This document shows positions 1 through 7,828 of a stretch of 13,355 bases of DNA, in pieces; positions within the stretch are counted from its first letter, which is position 1, and every line of letters begins with the position of its first letter. The notes under the pieces were generated by a model that saw only the letters and a program-made list of their open reading frames with translations, was not told the DNA's origin and did not search any database. Both the position numbers and the translations under genes were made by a program. Origin of the DNA: Acidobacteriota bacterium (GTDB taxonomy: Bacteria; Acidobacteriota; Terriglobia; Terriglobales; Acidobacteriaceae); the NCBI GenBank assembly GCA_021805265.1, contig JAJZFR010000184.1:1-13355 (forward strand), written 5' to 3'.

Positions 1-603
1 GCTTCGATCCTTGTGGCAATCCTCGCTTTTGGCCTCGCACAATGGCCATTCTCAACCAGTCCTCGTTTCGAGCTGAGCATCCTGTTTTTCGTACAGTATT
101 TCCTGGCTGGCTTGCTGTTGGCGGATATATTCGTGCTCGATCTGGACAGGATGCGGCGCTCCTACGCTTGGGACCTGGCAGGGGTAGTGAGCATGGCAAT
201 ACTTTTTACCGCGCCCAAACTAAACTTTTGGTCGCATATCCTGTTGCCGTTTGTGCTTGTTGTCCTGATTCTCTCAGCTATGCGAGGACGGTTATTGCGA
301 AGTTGTTTCTCCAACTCAGTGATAGCTGTAACTGGAGGCATGTGCTACTCCATCTATCTCATGCACTATATCTGTATTGCCGCGATCTTCAAGCTGACCC
401 GCCACGCGATTATCGCCACTGCTTCATTCCCGATAAACATGGCAATTCAATTTCTGGTGACCGGCTTGCCAGCCATTGCTCTCTCTTTGATCTTCTATTT
501 GCTCGTGGAGCGTCCCTGTATGGATCCGGAATGGCCAGCGAAACTCAGGAGGTATTTGTCGCGCAGTTCCGGTCGACTTGATTCGAACACAACCGCCCAG
601 TAA
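1..603 (+). CDS. Acyltransferase family 3 (OafA-like) membrane protein, C-terminal part
   Basis: The reading frame is open from the first base, so the gene starts outside the window; 200 codons and a TAA stop are visible. The fragment is strongly hydrophobic, with about five membrane segments. Near visible residues 114-121 it has the YSIYLMHY motif, and near the end LVERP, both typical of the last helices of acyltransferase-3 proteins. This family moves acyl groups (often acetyl) onto sugars of O-antigen, exopolysaccharide or other envelope glycans at the inner membrane. The catalytic His/Arg region lies in the missing N-terminal half, so activity and substrate cannot be judged. The tail after ERP is short and basic. 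Base composition is less GC-rich than the genes that follow, with ATA, TTG and TGT codons present, which may mean it was acquired. It converges on the receptor gene. Confidence 0.85.
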   Translation, partial: ASILVAILAFGLAQWPFSTSPRFELSILFFVQYFLAGLLLADIFVLDLDRMRRSYAWDLAGVVSMAILFTAPKLNFWSHILLPFVLVVLILSAMRGRLLRSCFSNSVIAVTGGMCYSIYLMHYICIAAIFKLTRHAIIATASFPINMAIQFLVTGLPAIALSLIFYLLVERPCMDPEWPAKLRRYLSRSSGRLDSNTTAQ

Positions 604-742
604 AGCTATTGCTCGCGCGCTTGTTGCTCGACAATAACCTCACAGAAGCACGACAAAAAATCTTCCGATTCCACTCTGGATACCTCCCACTGCGGCCCAT
701 CAACTGCAACTCGATGATCGGTCAGCCGCAGCGGCAGCGCTC
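604..742. other. Convergent intergenic gap
   Basis: This gap lies between the acyltransferase stop and the receptor stop. I see no gene in it. On the minus strand a short TCCA/TGGA hairpin (near 677-687) is followed about ten bases later by a run of six T (plus-strand A-run near 655-660). It could weakly end receptor transcription, but it is not a convincing terminator. Confidence 0.3.
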
Positions 743-3700
743 TCAGAACAGAATTCTGCCCGCGAGCTGCAACTGCCGCGACGAACCAACGTCTCCCACA
801 GGGAAGCGGGTATTCACGATCTGCCCGAAATTTCCTGCTGTTATGGTTCCCTTGCCGATCGACATGGTGGCCAGCGGCTGGCCGAAGTTCGGATGATTCA
901 TCACGTTGAAGGCATCGGCGCGAATCTCGAACGTGTAGTGTCCGCGCAGGGTCGTATCCTTCTGCAGCGAGAAGTCCACATCTTCAAAGCCAGGCCCTGT
1001 GATTGAGTTGCGGCTCATGTCGCCGAAGTGCTGGCCATCGCTCGAAAACAGGCACCCCGCCGTCGGTGTGTAACAGAGCGACTGCGGCAGGTACTGGACC
1101 GCGCCGCTCGTTAGTCGAACTCGCTCCGGCGTCACAGTGCTTAGCAGATCGGGTCGAACCGTGCCGAAGGTTCCGTTGAGCGACGACGTGGTCTCCACGC
1201 TCAGCGGGTTGCCGCTCTGCAGTTGCGCAATGGCGGATAGCTGCCAGCCGCGCGTCAGCAGGTTGTGACCGAACGGAACCGCGTACACGCTGCTGAAGAC
1301 CCAACGGTTGCGTACGTCAAAGTCCGACAGGCCGTAGTTGCCTGCCGGGTCATAGCTATTCTGCAGGATGATGCCCTGTGTGCTCAGCGAGTTCAGGTCC
1401 ATGGATTTCGACCACGTGTACGAAGTGTTGAAGTCCAGGCCGTTGGCAAAACGCCGTGTCAGCGTGGCCCACAGCGCGTTGTAGTGCGAGCTGCCAATGC
1501 TGTTGTACTCGGTAATGTTGCCCAGCCCTTTGGAGGGGTCGTAAGGGCTTTGCGCCGAAAGCGCCGCGAAGGGACGCACCCCGTTGATGGGCTGATTCTG
1601 ATTGAGCGCCAGCCGCAGGTGGACGCCGTGCGACCCAACGTAAGAGAGTTGCGAGACCAGTCCCCAGGGAAGCTGTTGCTGCAGGTTCACGTTGTAGGAC
1701 TCGACGTAATCGTCGCTGAAGTTCCTCGCGACGGTCGTCGGTGCCAGCGTTGGCAACCCACTCGCTGCGGTAAAGGCATCGCCAAAACTCACCGACGGAG
1801 TCTGTGCGTTCGAGGTAAAAAGTACCGGCGTGGCAAAGGGAGGATTGCTCGACAGTCCGCTTGCCAGGTTGGTCACCGGCTCATCGTTCTGCATGGTGAA
1901 GCCCCCGCGCAGAACCGTCATCCCCGCTCCCGTAATGTCCCAGATGAAACCGGCGCGCGGATTGAAGCTGTAATTCTGGCTGTAGATGCTGCTGAAGCCC
2001 GTCGTCCCCACGCGCTGCAACTGATCGGTCGCGGCGTTGAAACCGACAAAACGGTTTTCCCCTTCCGTCGGCGTTCCATCCCAGTCGAATCGCAGGCCGA
2101 ACTGCAACGACAGCCGCGAGTTGATGCGATAGACATCCTGGCCGTAAGCGCCCAACGCGTTCTCGAAGATGCGGCTCACCACATCCTGCGGAGTCACGCT
2201 GAACTGGATCGCCTGGTCCGCCAGGAAGCTGTTCGTCGTGCTGAAGATAAACAGGCTGGTGTCCTGGTTGAAGTTGTCGTTTGCGAACCGTCGGAACTCG
2301 CCACCGAAGTTGAAGGAATTCTTCCCCTTCAGCCAGCTCACGTTATCGGAGAGTACAAACGTCGTGTCGAAGCGTCCCTGCGGTTCGCCCGATGGACCGC
2401 CAAAGTCCAGTCCAATGCTGCTCACAATAATCTGCGGCAAGCCGATGTTCGCCGAAACCCCGTTGTTGATTCCATAACTCGTCGGGTTCGCGACAAAATT
2501 CGGATCGAAGCTGATCGCGATGCGGTTGAAGCCCAGCCGGGCCTCATTCACAACATTGGACGAAAACTCGTGGGTCTCCACAATGGTGCCAATTTGGCGA
2601 TGTGCGGTGCGGTGATCGCCAAAATTCGGAATCGTTTCGCCGGGCAGTGTCGGCTCGTTGCGTTTGTCCTGTTGCCACGCGTAGTAGAGGTGGAGCTGGT
2701 CGTTCTTGCCTATATTGTCCAGCAGGTCTCCGGTGTATTGTTCGACAGTCACCGGCGAGCTGGCCGAACCGAGGAAGCGCGTTCCAGTCGTATCATTCGC
2801 GTCCGGAACCAGCGTCAGCAGCTTTTGCACAATCGGATCCGAGGCCGTTGCCCGCTGCGCCGTGGTTGGTACGCCGCTGTTGATCGTCAGCCCCTGGCTT
2901 TGCAGCAGCCCCTCGTAACTCACAAAGAAAAACGTCTTGTCGCGCCCGTCGTAAATATGCGGCACAATCACCGGACCCCCGACATCGCCGCCAGGATTGT
3001 TCCGCTTGAAGGTGGACATCGGGACCGGATGCTGGTTGAAGTAATTCCGCGCGTCCACGTCGTTGTTGCGAATATAGTCGAACGCCTCGCCATGGTACTC
3101 GTTCGTACCGGAGCGCGTAGCCACGTTCACCATTGCTCCCGAGTTGCGACCGTACTCCGCGCTCAGGCTCGAGTTATCCACCTTGAACTCGCTCACCGTG
3201 GCCACCGACGGCTGAAACGTGATCTGGTTCTGTGACATATCGTTCAGGTTGATCCCGTTGATCATGAAATTCACGGTATCTTCGCGATTGCCCGCAGTAT
3301 CGAACGACGCCGCGCCAAGTCCTTGCAGAGGAGCCGTCAGGAACCCGCTTTGCGGCGCTGTTACCGATCCGGGGATCAGTACTCCGAGGTCGAGGAAGTG
3401 GCGGCCATTGAGCGGAATCTGTTGCACTGTGCGCTCGCTGATCACCTGCCCGACCGTCATGTCGGAGATGTTCATCTGCTCCGCCGCTCCATTCACCTCC
3501 ACGGTCTCTACCGTCGCGGCAACGCCCAGCTTCACCTCCACTCGCTCGGTCGAGTCCACGGCCAGCACAATGTTCTCGAGCGTGCTCGGCTGCATGCCGG
3601 TTGTGCTCACCACCAGGCGATAGGTTCCCGGCTGAAGCGACGGCAGCGCGTAGTTTCCCGCGCTGTCCGATTCCACCGTGCGGCTGATCCCCGTATGCAT

Positions 3701-3862
3701 TTCGGTGGCAACCACATGAGCGCCCGCAACCACTGCCCCAGTGCTGTCCGTCACTGTTCCCTGCAGCGTGCCCGTCGATTGCGCGCGAGCCAGCAAACCA
3801 GCCCCCAGAAAGAAAAACATGGCAAGAATGGCAAGGACGGTCCGCTTCAAAACTGTGTGCAT
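743..3862 (-). CDS. Oar-like TonB-dependent receptor with carboxypeptidase-regulatory domain
   Basis: The product is 1039 residues. The start is the ATG at 3862: a GGAGGA ribosome site lies 5 nt upstream, and the protein then opens with a classic signal peptide (basic MHTVLKR, hydrophobic core, probable cleavage after ARA near residue 27). Residues about 30-113 form a carboxypeptidase-regulatory-like beta-sandwich (GTVTDSTGAVVAGAHV, then AGNYALPSLQPGTY). VETVEV near 118-123 resembles a TonB box. A plug region follows (QQIPLNGRHFLDLGVLIPG, about 148-165), then a long beta-barrel ending in Phe (LQLAGRILF), as outer-membrane barrels do. Such Oar-type proteins are abundant in Acidobacteriota and are presumed to import large ligands such as glycans, but no substrate is visible here. 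It forms its own transcription unit, separated from tyrS by a terminator. The reading frame extends to 3991, but that extension has no better start. The function class is secure; the ligand is unknown. Confidence 0.93.
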   Translation of the reverse strand: MHTVLKRTVLAILAMFFFLGAGLLARAQSTGTLQGTVTDSTGAVVAGAHVVATEMHTGISRTVESDSAGNYALPSLQPGTYRLVVSTTGMQPSTLENIVLAVDSTERVEVKLGVAATVETVEVNGAAEQMNISDMTVGQVISERTVQQIPLNGRHFLDLGVLIPGSVTAPQSGFLTAPLQGLGAASFDTAGNREDTVNFMINGINLNDMSQNQITFQPSVATVSEFKVDNSSLSAEYGRNSGAMVNVATRSGTNEYHGEAFDYIRNNDVDARNYFNQHPVPMSTFKRNNPGGDVGGPVIVPHIYDGRDKTFFFVSYEGLLQSQGLTINSGVPTTAQRATASDPIVQKLLTLVPDANDTTGTRFLGSASSPVTVEQYTGDLLDNIGKNDQLHLYYAWQQDKRNEPTLPGETIPNFGDHRTAHRQIGTIVETHEFSSNVVNEARLGFNRIAISFDPNFVANPTSYGINNGVSANIGLPQIIVSSIGLDFGGPSGEPQGRFDTTFVLSDNVSWLKGKNSFNFGGEFRRFANDNFNQDTSLFIFSTTNSFLADQAIQFSVTPQDVVSRIFENALGAYGQDVYRINSRLSLQFGLRFDWDGTPTEGENRFVGFNAATDQLQRVGTTGFSSIYSQNYSFNPRAGFIWDITGAGMTVLRGGFTMQNDEPVTNLASGLSSNPPFATPVLFTSNAQTPSVSFGDAFTAASGLPTLAPTTVARNFSDDYVESYNVNLQQQLPWGLVSQLSYVGSHGVHLRLALNQNQPINGVRPFAALSAQSPYDPSKGLGNITEYNSIGSSHYNALWATLTRRFANGLDFNTSYTWSKSMDLNSLSTQGIILQNSYDPAGNYGLSDFDVRNRWVFSSVYAVPFGHNLLTRGWQLSAIAQLQSGNPLSVETTSSLNGTFGTVRPDLLSTVTPERVRLTSGAVQYLPQSLCYTPTAGCLFSSDGQHFGDMSRNSITGPGFEDVDFSLQKDTTLRGHYTFEIRADAFNVMNHPNFGQPLATMSIGKGTITAGNFGQIVNTRFPVGDVGSSRQLQLAGRILF

Positions 3863-4080
3863 TCTGTTCCTCCGAAATGGTTCGTCACCCAACCCCAGGT
3901 TCACGGCTGCTTCCATCGGCTCCCCGCCCCGCTCATGCCGGGAACACAAAGCTCTCCGCACTGCCTGTCCGGGCATGTTCAGCGCACCCAAGGGAACAAG
4001 GCGCGATGCCCTGACCTCGGACGTTAACCCATCCGGTTACAAAAGATTCAATTGGATGGAACTTCTGGCGAATCGAGATT
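3863..4080 (-). promoter_or_regulatory. Long, partly structured 5' leader of the receptor gene
   Basis: No gene is seen between the tyrS stop and the receptor start. If the promoter at 4087-4115 is right, the receptor mRNA has a leader of about 218 nt. A stem-loop lies at 3971-4011: GGGCAT pairs perfectly with ATGCCC, and inside it GCGC pairs with GCGC. An imperfect inverted repeat GTTAACC/GGTTAC sits at 4023-4040, close to the predicted transcript start, and could be an operator. I could not match the leader to a riboswitch class I know; cobalamin, the common one for TonB receptors, does not fit by eye. Confidence 0.35.
3868..3873 (-). promoter_or_regulatory. Ribosome binding site of the Oar-like receptor
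   Basis: On the minus strand GGAGGA is followed by ACAGA and then ATG at 3862. It decides the start, because the in-frame Met codons further upstream have no such site and would put a hydrophilic stretch before the signal peptide. Confidence 0.8.
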
Positions 4081-4086
4081 AACGCG

Positions 4087-4115
4087 AGTGTAACCTTAGT
4101 CACCATCCTTCGCAA
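4087..4115 (-). promoter_or_regulatory. Candidate sigma-70-like promoter for the Oar-like receptor
   Basis: Read on the minus strand, TTGCGA (4110-4115) is separated by exactly 17 nt from TACACT (4087-4092). Each hexamer matches the consensus at 4 of 6 positions. It begins immediately after the U-run that ends the tyrS unit, which is where the next unit should start. The evidence is by eye only. Confidence 0.4.
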
Positions 4116-4116
4116 G

Positions 4117-4175
4117 AAAAAAGTACCGCCATCGCCTTCGAGCGCGGCAATAACTCTGTCGATGTATCGAAGGCG
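4117..4175 (-). terminator. Rho-independent terminator region after tyrS, with alternative hairpins
   Basis: On the minus strand, 12 nt after the tyrS stop, CGCCTTCGA (4167-4175) can pair perfectly over 9 bp with TCGAAGGCG (4133-4141). Closer to the end, TGCCGC (4144-4149) can pair with GGCGGTA (4124-4130), leaving a 13-nt loop, and is followed at once by C and six T (4117-4122). The second form looks like a normal intrinsic terminator. The distal arm of the first stem lies inside the loop of the second, so the two folds compete. Confidence 0.6.
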
Positions 4176-4186
4176 CGCTCCTCGCC

Positions 4187-5440
4187 TCAGCTAATCACAG
4201 CCACTCTTGCGCGTTTGCCCAGCCGGACCACCATCCGCGCGGGCAGCCGATCCAGCGCAATCAGTGCATTGCTGGCGGTCGCCCCGTCCAGTTTGACCGC
4301 GCCCTCGGCGATCTTGCGGCTGGCCTCCGCGCCAGAGCTGGCCAGCCCCAGCGCAACCAGCAGCCTGGGCAGCCGCACCGCCAGCGCTCCCGGTGCGCCT
4401 GATTGACCCACCAGGTCCGCATAGGCAACCGCAACCTCTTCCAGGTCCTCGCTTGCCGACTTCTGCTGAAACATCCGCGCCCAGTTTTCGTCCGCGCGCG
4501 CCGCCTCTTCCGCCGAATGGAAGTCGCCCACAATCGCTCGCGCCAATTGCTTCTTGGCCTCCATCGGATGCAGCTCGCCGCGACCAACCTCGGCCCGCAT
4601 CGACTCCACTCCGGAGGACGTCCTGTCCGTCAGATACACCCAGTACTTCCACATCAGCTCGTCCGAGATCGACATCAGCTTCCCATACATCTCCCCCGGC
4701 GGCTCCTGGATCCCGATCGCGTTGCCCAGCGACTTCGACATCTTCTGCACACCGTCCAGCCCCTCGAGAATCGGCGTCATCAGCACGATCTGCGGCTTCT
4801 GTCCATAGTGCCGCTGCAGCTCGCGTCCACACAGCAGATTGAATTTCTGATCCGTGCCGCCCAGCTCCACATCGCACTTCAGAGCCACCGAATCGTACCC
4901 CTGCATCACCGGATACAGAAACTCGTGCAGCCCGATCGGCTGCTCGCTGTCGTAGCGCTTGTGGAAGTCGTCGCGCTCGAGCATCTGCGAAACCGTAAAG
5001 TGCGCCGCCAGGCGGATCGTGCCCTCGAACCCCAGCTTGTCCAGCCACTCGGAGTTGAAACGCACCTCGGTTCGCTCCCGATCCAGAATGCGAAACACCT
5101 GTTCCTGATAGCTCCGCGCATTCTCGTCAATCTCTTCGCGTGTCAGCGGTTTGCGCGTCACATTGCGCCCCGTCGGGTCGCCGATCAACGACGTGAAATC
5201 GCCCACCAGAAAGATCACCTGATGGCCAAGCTGCTGAAAGTGGCGCAGTTTGCGCATCAGCACTGTGTGGCCCAGGTGCAGGTCCGGAGCCGTCGGATCG
5301 AAGCCCGCCTTCACCCGCAGCGAAAGGCTCGTTTTGCGGCTCTCTTCCAGCCGCTCGGCCAGGTCGCTCCTGCGAATGATCTCGGACGCGCCCTTTTCCA
5401 GAAGGTCCAGTTGTTCTGCCACAGTTGGAAATTCGTGCAT
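4187..5440 (-). CDS. tyrS: Tyrosyl-tRNA synthetase (tyrosine--tRNA ligase)
   Basis: The 417-residue product is a full-length cytoplasmic class I aminoacyl-tRNA synthetase that activates tyrosine with ATP and loads it on tRNA-Tyr. The HIGH-type signature is HLGH at residues 55-58 (in DPTAPDLHLGH). The tyrosine pocket and adjoining stretch is YPVMQGYDS then GGTDQKFN, about 176-201. The KMSKS loop is at 233-237. The last 65 residues or so form an S4-like RNA-binding domain (AVRLPRLLVALGLASSGAEA onward). Length and the LGDFTSLIGDPTGR-like segment fit the TyrZ-type branch better than the E. coli-type branch. The ATG at 5440 has only a weak GAAAG ahead of it and lies 26 nt after the exporter stop, so it is probably cotranscribed with the exporter. 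No T-box is visible. A terminator follows the gene. Confidence 0.97.
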   Translation of the reverse strand: MHEFPTVAEQLDLLEKGASEIIRRSDLAERLEESRKTSLSLRVKAGFDPTAPDLHLGHTVLMRKLRHFQQLGHQVIFLVGDFTSLIGDPTGRNVTRKPLTREEIDENARSYQEQVFRILDRERTEVRFNSEWLDKLGFEGTIRLAAHFTVSQMLERDDFHKRYDSEQPIGLHEFLYPVMQGYDSVALKCDVELGGTDQKFNLLCGRELQRHYGQKPQIVLMTPILEGLDGVQKMSKSLGNAIGIQEPPGEMYGKLMSISDELMWKYWVYLTDRTSSGVESMRAEVGRGELHPMEAKKQLARAIVGDFHSAEEAARADENWARMFQQKSASEDLEEVAVAYADLVGQSGAPGALAVRLPRLLVALGLASSGAEASRKIAEGAVKLDGATASNALIALDRLPARMVVRLGKRARVAVIS

Positions 5441-5466
5441 GACTTTCAGTATAGATTTGCCGCCCG

Positions 5467-6786
5467 CTATCGAGCGGTTTCTGCCGGTTTCTGCTCGGTC
5501 GATTTGCGCAGCGAATCCGAGGTCAGCTCATCGGCTCGGCGCAACCCCGGAAACCACCACGCCCAGATGCCCGTTACCATCAGCGAGCCGATGCCGCCGG
5601 CAATGGTGGCTCGCACCGCGCCCATCCACTGCGCCGTCAACCCGCTTTCAAACTCGCCCAGCTCGTTTGACCCGCCGAGGAAAAAAGAGTTCACCGCGCT
5701 CACACGCCCGCGCATCTCCGCCGGCGTCGCCAGTTGCAGCACCGAGTTGCGAATCACCACGCTGACCATATCCGCCGCGCCGCCCACTGCCAGCGCCGCC
5801 AGGCTCAACGTCAGGTTGCGCGACACACCAAAAACAATCGTCATCGCGCCAAAGACGGCCACGCCCCAGAACAACTTTCTCCCCGCGCCGCGTCGCAGCG
5901 GAAACCGCGCCAGCGCCACCGACATCATCAGCGCACCAACGGCCGGCGCGGCGCGCAGCATCCCCAGCCCGCGCGGGCCGGTGTGCAATATCTCCTCGGC
6001 AAAGATCGGCATCAGCGCCACCGCTCCGCCCAGCAGCACCACAAACAAATCCAGCGAAAGCGAACCCAGCAGGATCGGCGCGCGGCTTACAAACCGGAAG
6101 CCCGCCAGGATCACCTCGAGCGACGCCGCCCGATGCTCCATCCGCCCCAGCCGAACCGTGATCCGCCCCACCTGCGTCAGGTACACCACCTGCATCGACA
6201 GCGTGAAAATATAAACGATCCCCGCTCCGGCCAGCGGCCCGGCCCAACCCATCGGCGGCAGTGTAAACAGCAGCCCGCCCAGCGCCGGACCGGCGATATT
6301 GGCAAACTGAAAGATCGCCGCGCCCCACGTCACCGCATTCACAAAGTGATCCTCGGGCACCAGATGCGGAACCAGCGCCGAGCTGGCCGGTCCGGAAAAC
6401 GATCGCCCCGTCCCGATCAGAAACAGCACCGCGTAGATCAGCATCACCCGATGCATCCCCGACAACGCAATCGCCAGCAACGCCCCTGTACAGACCATCT
6501 GCAGCGAATAGCAGAGAAGAATGATGTTCCTGCGGTCGAAGCGATCCGCCACGTGCCCCGCGGGAAGCAGAAAAAGCAGCCCCGGCAGAAACAGCGCCAG
6601 GCCCGTGAAACCCAGGTCCAGCGCGCGATGCGTCATCGCATACACCTGCCACGCCACGGCCACCGTCTGCGCCTCCGCGCCAACGATCACCGCCAGACGT
6701 GCCGTTTGATACTTGCGAAAGTCGGGGGAAGAAAAGGCAACCAGCCCTTGCGCCGCCTCACTCGAGGAACCTGCGGTCATATCCAC
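5467..6786 (-). CDS. MFS transporter, EntS-like exporter family
   Basis: The 439-residue protein is very hydrophobic, with about 12 membrane segments expected. The MFS motif between helices 2 and 3 is clear: GHVADRFDRRN, residues 77-87. GPASSALVPHLVP and RGRVSAVNSFF fit the MFS_3/EntS group, whose E. coli member exports enterobactin. The substrate here is not determined, because no siderophore gene is in view. The start is either GTG 6786 or ATG 6780, two codons later; no Shine-Dalgarno sequence precedes either. A TATAAA hexamer lies just upstream, so a leaderless message is possible. The hydrophilic tail (TSDSLRKSTEQKPAETAR) is cytoplasmic in type. tyrS follows after 26 nt on the same strand, and gene A and the 11-bp repeat lie upstream. 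Confidence 0.9.
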   Translation of the reverse strand: MDMTAGSSSEAAQGLVAFSSPDFRKYQTARLAVIVGAEAQTVAVAWQVYAMTHRALDLGFTGLALFLPGLLFLLPAGHVADRFDRRNIILLCYSLQMVCTGALLAIALSGMHRVMLIYAVLFLIGTGRSFSGPASSALVPHLVPEDHFVNAVTWGAAIFQFANIAGPALGGLLFTLPPMGWAGPLAGAGIVYIFTLSMQVVYLTQVGRITVRLGRMEHRAASLEVILAGFRFVSRAPILLGSLSLDLFVVLLGGAVALMPIFAEEILHTGPRGLGMLRAAPAVGALMMSVALARFPLRRGAGRKLFWGVAVFGAMTIVFGVSRNLTLSLAALAVGGAADMVSVVIRNSVLQLATPAEMRGRVSAVNSFFLGGSNELGEFESGLTAQWMGAVRATIAGGIGSLMVTGIWAWWFPGLRRADELTSDSLRKSTEQKPAETAR

Positions 6787-6789
6787 TCA

Positions 6790-6795
6790 TTTATA
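6790..6795 (-). promoter_or_regulatory. Possible -10 element (TATAAA) ahead of the exporter
   Basis: TATAAA on the minus strand ends 3 nt before the GTG and 9 nt before the ATG candidate start of the exporter. There is no ribosome site between. Transcription starting 6-8 nt downstream would give a message with almost no leader. No good -35 hexamer is visible at the expected distance (about 6813-6818), so this remains tentative. Confidence 0.3.
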
Positions 6796-6840
6796 CGCTG
6801 CCGGGCTGGTGACCTGTTTCGCCCATGCGACAGCCAGGCT

Positions 6841-6961
6841 CCGCTCATGCGCTGGTCATGCGCTGGTCAGGCCCAGATCAAGCGCCAGTCAAGTCCAGAT
6901 CAGGCCCCAGTTAAGCCCCGGTCAGGCCCCGGTCAGGCCCCAGGTCAGGCGCAGCTCAGGC
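6841..6961. repeat. Degenerate 11-bp tandem repeat, about 11 units
   Basis: Plus-strand units can be laid end to end: one of 10 bp at 6841, then units starting at 6851, 6862, 6873, 6884, 6895, 6906, 6917, 6928, 6939 (12 bp) and 6951. The consensus is close to CCCGGTCAGGC; the units at 6917 and 6928 are identical. TCA plus a purine or T followed by GC is the most conserved part. The last unit overlaps the final codon positions and the TGA stop of gene A. The period is close to one helical turn, and because 11 is not a multiple of 3, the TGA on the minus strand falls in all three frames. Function unknown. Confidence 0.85.
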
Positions 6962-7822
6962 TTCGAGCGCGCGCGGCCGCAGCATCGGATTCATCTGCCG
7001 CTCCAACTGCCGCGACTCCCGTGCGCGCTCCCGTTCCCACGCCTCGGCTCGTCGCCGTTGCAGCGTCTGATCGCGATCCGCTTTGCTCGCTGCCGCTGCC
7101 GTTTCGCGCGCCGTCATCGCCGGCGCTGCCGACGGTGGCGCAACCGCGCTGCTGCCATGAAGAGTCCCAGCCTGCGCCAGAGACAAGCCAACAACCGCCA
7201 GCGCCGTGCTGGCTCCGTGAGCGCTTGCTCGGGGCGAGTCTGCCATCGCGGACGGAGTGCGCTCCACGGAATTTGGCGAAGCCGTCTCTGCGCGATTTGC
7301 AGAAGCCGTCGCCACGCGCGGAGCTGGTTTGCTCTCCGTCGCCCGCGCCGCCATCACCCGCGCCCCAGGCGTTGACCGGGTCTCCGCTCGAACCGAGGCC
7401 CCCTTGCCGCTGGCCGCTGGTACGCCGCGCACGGCCCGCGTAACCGGCGTCGGAATCAACCGCGCCGAGGATTCAAACTCCCCATGCTCGCGGTCGTAGT
7501 TCACCGTCGGTGCCGGCCGCGCTGTCTCCCCGCGAAACGTCTCCGGCGCGCCCCACTCGGCAACCTCCGGGGAGCCAGCGGGGTCTCCGGCTTCTTCCTC
7601 CAGGCTCACCGGACGGATGCCCATCGCTCCAGCCATGAAATCGTCCACCAGCTTGTGCAGACACGTTTGCCCGCACAAGTGTTTCGATCCGCTCCGGCCC
7701 TTGCCAAACGTCGCCCAGGTCCCCAGACGCAGCTCTCCACTTTGCTCCAGTGCCACAAACCAGTGGTTGGTCTCTTTCTTCTCAGCACCGCAGATATCGC
7801 ACGAAATCGTCTGCCGGATCAC
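6956..7822 (-). CDS. Gene A: zinc-ribbon-like head with long disordered body, uncharacterised
   Basis: I do not recognise this protein (288 residues). The start is GTG at 7822, behind GGGGGAG with a 6-nt spacer; the frame is open further upstream but has no better site. Residues 1-63 hold a likely metal site: Cys8-x2-Cys11, HWFV at 20-23, Trp36-Ala37, His48, Cys50-Gly51 and Cys54. They align without gaps from residue 1 with the gene B product of this window, which also supports the start. Residues about 70-240 are rich in Ala, Pro, Ser, Thr and Arg, low in complexity and probably disordered, with a mildly hydrophobic patch at 205-220 too short and polar to call a membrane segment. Residues about 240-280 are highly charged (QRRRAEAWERERARESRQLERQ) and likely helical. 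No catalytic motif is visible. A role in binding a partner or nucleic acid is a guess. Confidence 0.75.
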   Translation of the reverse strand: MIRQTISCDICGAEKKETNHWFVALEQSGELRLGTWATFGKGRSGSKHLCGQTCLHKLVDDFMAGAMGIRPVSLEEEAGDPAGSPEVAEWGAPETFRGETARPAPTVNYDREHGEFESSARLIPTPVTRAVRGVPAASGKGASVRAETRSTPGARVMAARATESKPAPRVATASANRAETASPNSVERTPSAMADSPRASAHGASTALAVVGLSLAQAGTLHGSSAVAPPSAAPAMTARETAAAASKADRDQTLQRRRAEAWERERARESRQLERQMNPMLRPRALEA

Positions 7823-7828
7823 CCGTTT

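Noticed and set aside
1265..3235. A 656-codon open frame antisense to the receptor gene
   Set aside because: Its product is Arg/Val/His-rich with no domain, it has no ribosome site, and it lies wholly inside a clear TonB-receptor gene. Long antisense frames are expected in GC-rich DNA.
3863..3991. Receptor start at the upstream codon 3991
   Set aside because: It would add 43 hydrophilic residues ahead of an obvious signal peptide, and GGAGGA sits directly before the ATG at 3862.
6841..6961. CRISPR array
   Set aside because: The units are 11 bp, contiguous and degenerate, with no spacers and no cas genes.
4403..7443. Long plus-strand frames (4403-6214 and 5734-7443) across tyrS, the exporter and gene A
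   Set aside because: Low-complexity Arg/Pro/Gln-rich translations running through three opposite-strand genes with clear family or paralogue support.
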